The translations under genes were made by a program, and so were the position numbers. A stretch of DNA of 64,000 nucleotides from Curtobacterium pusillum (GTDB lineage: Bacteria; Actinomycetota; Actinomycetes; Actinomycetales; Microbacteriaceae): assembly GCA_002025645.1 (NCBI GenBank), contig CP018783.1, forward strand, positions 1,364,001-1,428,000. Direction: 5' to 3'. Positions 62,588 through 64,000 of this stretch are shown in pieces. Below the pieces are notes generated by a model that made no database searches, was not told the DNA's origin, and saw nothing but the letters and a program-made list of their open reading frames with translations. The stretch's first letter is position 1. The number at the start of each line of letters is the position of its first letter.

Positions 62588-62600
62588 CGCGACCCCACAT

Positions 62601-62644
62601 CGGACTGGAGGCGCGGTGCCAGCTGGCACCGCGCCTCCAGTCCG
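62601..62644 (+). terminator. Perfect 20-bp hairpin, CTGGAGGCGCGG family
   Basis: Arms 62601-62620 and 62625-62644, loop AGCT (itself palindromic, so the whole 44-bp stretch is one palindrome). 13 bp after the MalG-type stop. Best example of this repeat family. Confidence 0.85.
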
Positions 62645-62693
62645 TCTGTGGTCTGGTCCGCCCCCGCCTGCCGGAAGTGCGCGCTCCTGGTGG

Positions 62694-62960
62694 AATCGGG
62701 CGTACCCGGTCGGAAGTTTCGTGGCGGTACGCCCGTTCCAACCGGGTATCGCACGCGCTATGGGAAAGAACGGGCATACCCGGCGGCGTCGGCGGTACCG
62801 GGCGGAACGGCGGTACCGGGCGGAACGGCGGTGCCCAGCGGAACCGGGCGTACCTGCCGGAATCGGGCATACCTGCCGGGATCGGGCGTACCTGGCGCGA
62901 AGTTTCGTGGCGGTACGCCCGGAAACGCCAGGTATCGCCCGCGCTTTGGGAAAGAACGGG
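62694..62960. repeat. Composite structured repeat, copies 2 and 3 with tandem units between
   Basis: Two 81-bp direct copies, 62694-62774 and 62880-62960. Copy 2: A 62697-62706 with A' 62726-62735, B 62703-62710 with B' 62741-62748. Copy 3: A 62883-62892 with A' 62912-62921, B 62889-62897 with B' 62926-62934. A arms are identical in both; B arms differ but stay complementary (TACCCGGT/ACCGGGTA versus TACCTGGCG/CGCCAGGTA). Between them lie three 18-bp units (62791-62844) and three 19-bp units (62840-62896). Occupies the convergent gap 62588-62970, no gene. Confidence 0.85.
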
Positions 62961-62970
62961 CTGCGAACGG

Positions 62971-63798
62971 TCAGGCGGAGACGGACTCGCGTGCCTCGTG
63001 CTTCCAGAACCCGGAGAACGTGATGCGGGACTTCGGCAGGCCGGCACGGTGCAGGTGCCGACGCCCCTCGGTCGCGAGCGTCGACTCCCCCACGACGAAC
63101 GCGTACCCGCGGTCGTCGGCCGGCACGTACCGCTGCAGTTCGGCGAGCGCCGCCCGACCGGGCACGGTGTGCTCGGTCTCGGCGCGGACGATCCACGTCA
63201 CGGTGACCCCGTCCGGGACGTCGAGGTCGCGGACGTCCCCGGCGGTGGGGACCTCCTGGATGATGCGGCCGACGGTGTCCCGCGGCAGTGCGGCCGCGAT
63301 GCCGACGACGCCGGGCAGGCCCGTCTCCTCGGCGGCGATGACGACCTCGCTCGTGCCCTCGGGGACGTCGAAGATGCAGCCCTGGTCGAGCATCGCCAGC
63401 TCGTCACCCGGGCGGGCGGCGCAGGCCCAGATCGCGGCGCGGCCCTCGGGTTCGCCGTCGGCTCCGGTGTGCACGACGAAGTCGATGTCCATCTCGCGCG
63501 ACTCGGCGCGGAACTCGGCGACGGTGTAGTTCGCGCAGTGCGGTCGGACGTCCTCGGGGATCGCGAGGAACGTCGGCCACCACTTCTTGCCGTCGAGGTC
63601 CGGCATCCGGAAGGCGTCCTGGTCGGGGCGCTGGACGAACAGCCGGAACCAGTGGTCGAAGCCGAGGTAGCCGAACTCGGCGAGGTCGTCCCCGGTCACC
63701 GTGACGCGCTGCATCGACGGCGTCGTGCGCTCGCTCCGGAGGACACGAGCACGGAAGAGCCGGGGGTTCTCGGGCAGGAGCCGCGGGGTCTTCGCCAT
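62971..63798 (-). CDS. Siderophore-interacting protein (FAD-dependent ferric-siderophore reductase)
   Basis: 275 residues, ViuB/SIP family. FAD domain with MQRVTVTGDDLAEF and the diagnostic NYTVAEFRAESREMDIDFVVH (about 90-110); C-terminal NAD(P)-binding-like part with VVIAAEETGLPGVVGIAAALP. Releases iron from imported siderophores by reduction in the cytoplasm. ATG 63798. A DtxR/IdeR-type box overlaps the start, fitting repression by iron. Confidence 0.93.
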   Translation of the reverse strand: MAKTPRLLPENPRLFRARVLRSERTTPSMQRVTVTGDDLAEFGYLGFDHWFRLFVQRPDQDAFRMPDLDGKKWWPTFLAIPEDVRPHCANYTVAEFRAESREMDIDFVVHTGADGEPEGRAAIWACAARPGDELAMLDQGCIFDVPEGTSEVVIAAEETGLPGVVGIAAALPRDTVGRIIQEVPTAGDVRDLDVPDGVTVTWIVRAETEHTVPGRAALAELQRYVPADDRGYAFVVGESTLATEGRRHLHRAGLPKSRITFSGFWKHEARESVSA

Positions 63799-63816
63799 GA
63801 GGCAAGGCTAACCTAA
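63798..63816. promoter_or_regulatory. DtxR/IdeR-type iron box
   Basis: Reads TTAGGTTAGCCTTGCCTCA on the minus strand, 17 of 19 positions agreeing with the family consensus TTAGGTTAGSCTAACCTAA. Shared by the divergent SIP and permease genes. Confidence 0.8.
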
Positions 63817-63817
63817 G

Positions 63818-64000
63818 ATGATCTCCGTGCCAGCCCCCACCCCTGCCCTGGCTTCCGCTCCGGATGCCCGCGCCGTCGACCTGACGGATGCCCTCGGCGT
63901 CCACCGAGCCGCCGTCCGTCGCCGTGTCCTCGTGATCGTCGGCCTCCTCGTGGTGCTCGTCGCGGTCGCGGTCGCGAGCATGCTCCTCGGCAGCAACCGG
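63818..64000 (+). CDS. Iron-siderophore ABC transporter permease, FecCD-like (3' end missing)
   Basis: Only 61 residues before the window ends. A hydrophilic N-terminus of about 36 residues is followed by RRRVLVIVGLLVVLVAVAVA and SMLLGSN, the pattern of the first helix of FecCD/BtuC-type permeases. Context supports it: divergent siderophore-interacting protein and a shared iron box. ATG 63818; GTG 63827 is an alternative. The assignment rests mostly on context. Confidence 0.6.
   Translation, partial: MISVPAPTPALASAPDARAVDLTDALGVHRAAVRRRVLVIVGLLVVLVAVAVASMLLGSNR

Noticed and set aside
1..64000. tRNA, rRNA, transposase, integrase or replication origin
   Set aside because: Looked for on both strands; no cloverleaf with CCA-like ends, no rRNA stretch, no DDE or tyrosine recombinase motifs and no DnaA-box cluster noticed by eye. 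A tRNAscan run would be decisive.

Overview
High-GC genome segment with strong GC-ending codon bias, LacI-type sugar regulons, a DtxR/IdeR-type iron box, SipW-type signal peptides and an actinobacterial alditol-oxidase homologue. Together these suggest a plant- or soil-associated Microbacteriaceae (Curtobacterium-like) actinobacterium; the genus is inference. No rRNA, tRNA, transposase, CRISPR array or prophage gene was seen, so this looks like ordinary chromosome rich in carbohydrate genes.

Layout. 1-2.2 kb: end of a sugar ABC importer and a GH13 alpha-glucosidase. 2.4-5.2 kb: NatA/NatB-like ABC exporter with a convergent TetR gene. 5.2-5.9 kb: PnuC-like vitamin transporter. 6.2-9.6 kb: three proteins with SipW-type signal peptides followed by a SipW-type signal peptidase. 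9.7-20.3 kb: housekeeping and defence-like enzymes (oxidoreductases, acetyltransferases including an Eis homologue and a GNAT-phosphotransferase fusion, MFS pump, GrpB, MazG-like protein, MarR regulator with two palindromic operators, a frameshifted GlxA-type regulator). 20.5-25.7 kb: four-gene peptide ABC importer with fused DppD/DppF-like ATPases. 27-62.6 kb: a large arabinose/arabino-oligosaccharide/galactoside region. 45.8-50.2 kb: an unrelated interlude (DUF2256/DUF3253 protein, PRISE-type reductase, DoxX, TetR, SPL-like radical SAM protein, small proteins). 63-64 kb: start of an iron-siderophore locus.

The sugar region has five parts. (i) An araB-araD-araA operon extended by an alditol-oxidase-like flavoprotein. 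(ii) A GH127 beta-L-arabinofuranosidase with its own ABC importer. (iii) A ChvE/GguA/GguB-type monosaccharide importer. (iv) A GH35 beta-galactosidase with its own ABC importer and LacI regulator. (v) A GH51 alpha-L-arabinofuranosidase divergent from another ABC importer. Copies of the palindrome GTGAGCGCTCAC sit before araB (two), before the ChvE-like gene and between the GH51 gene and its divergent importer (two), with a degenerate copy before a Gln-rich protein. The regulator is probably the LacI protein at 39127-40176. The picture is uptake of arabinan or arabinogalactan fragments, intracellular trimming, then AraA/AraB/AraD conversion to the pentose phosphate pathway.

The least expected material is non-coding. 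Every convergent gene junction longer than about 80 bp carries a palindromic repeat. One family (50249-50304 and two copies inside 62694-62960) has four pairing segments in the order A-B-A'-B', a pseudoknot-like topology, and the B-B' pairing is kept by compensatory changes between copies. A second family, a CTGGAGGCGCGG-type arm, forms intercistronic hairpins and also occurs as single arms inside coding regions near protein ends and linkers.
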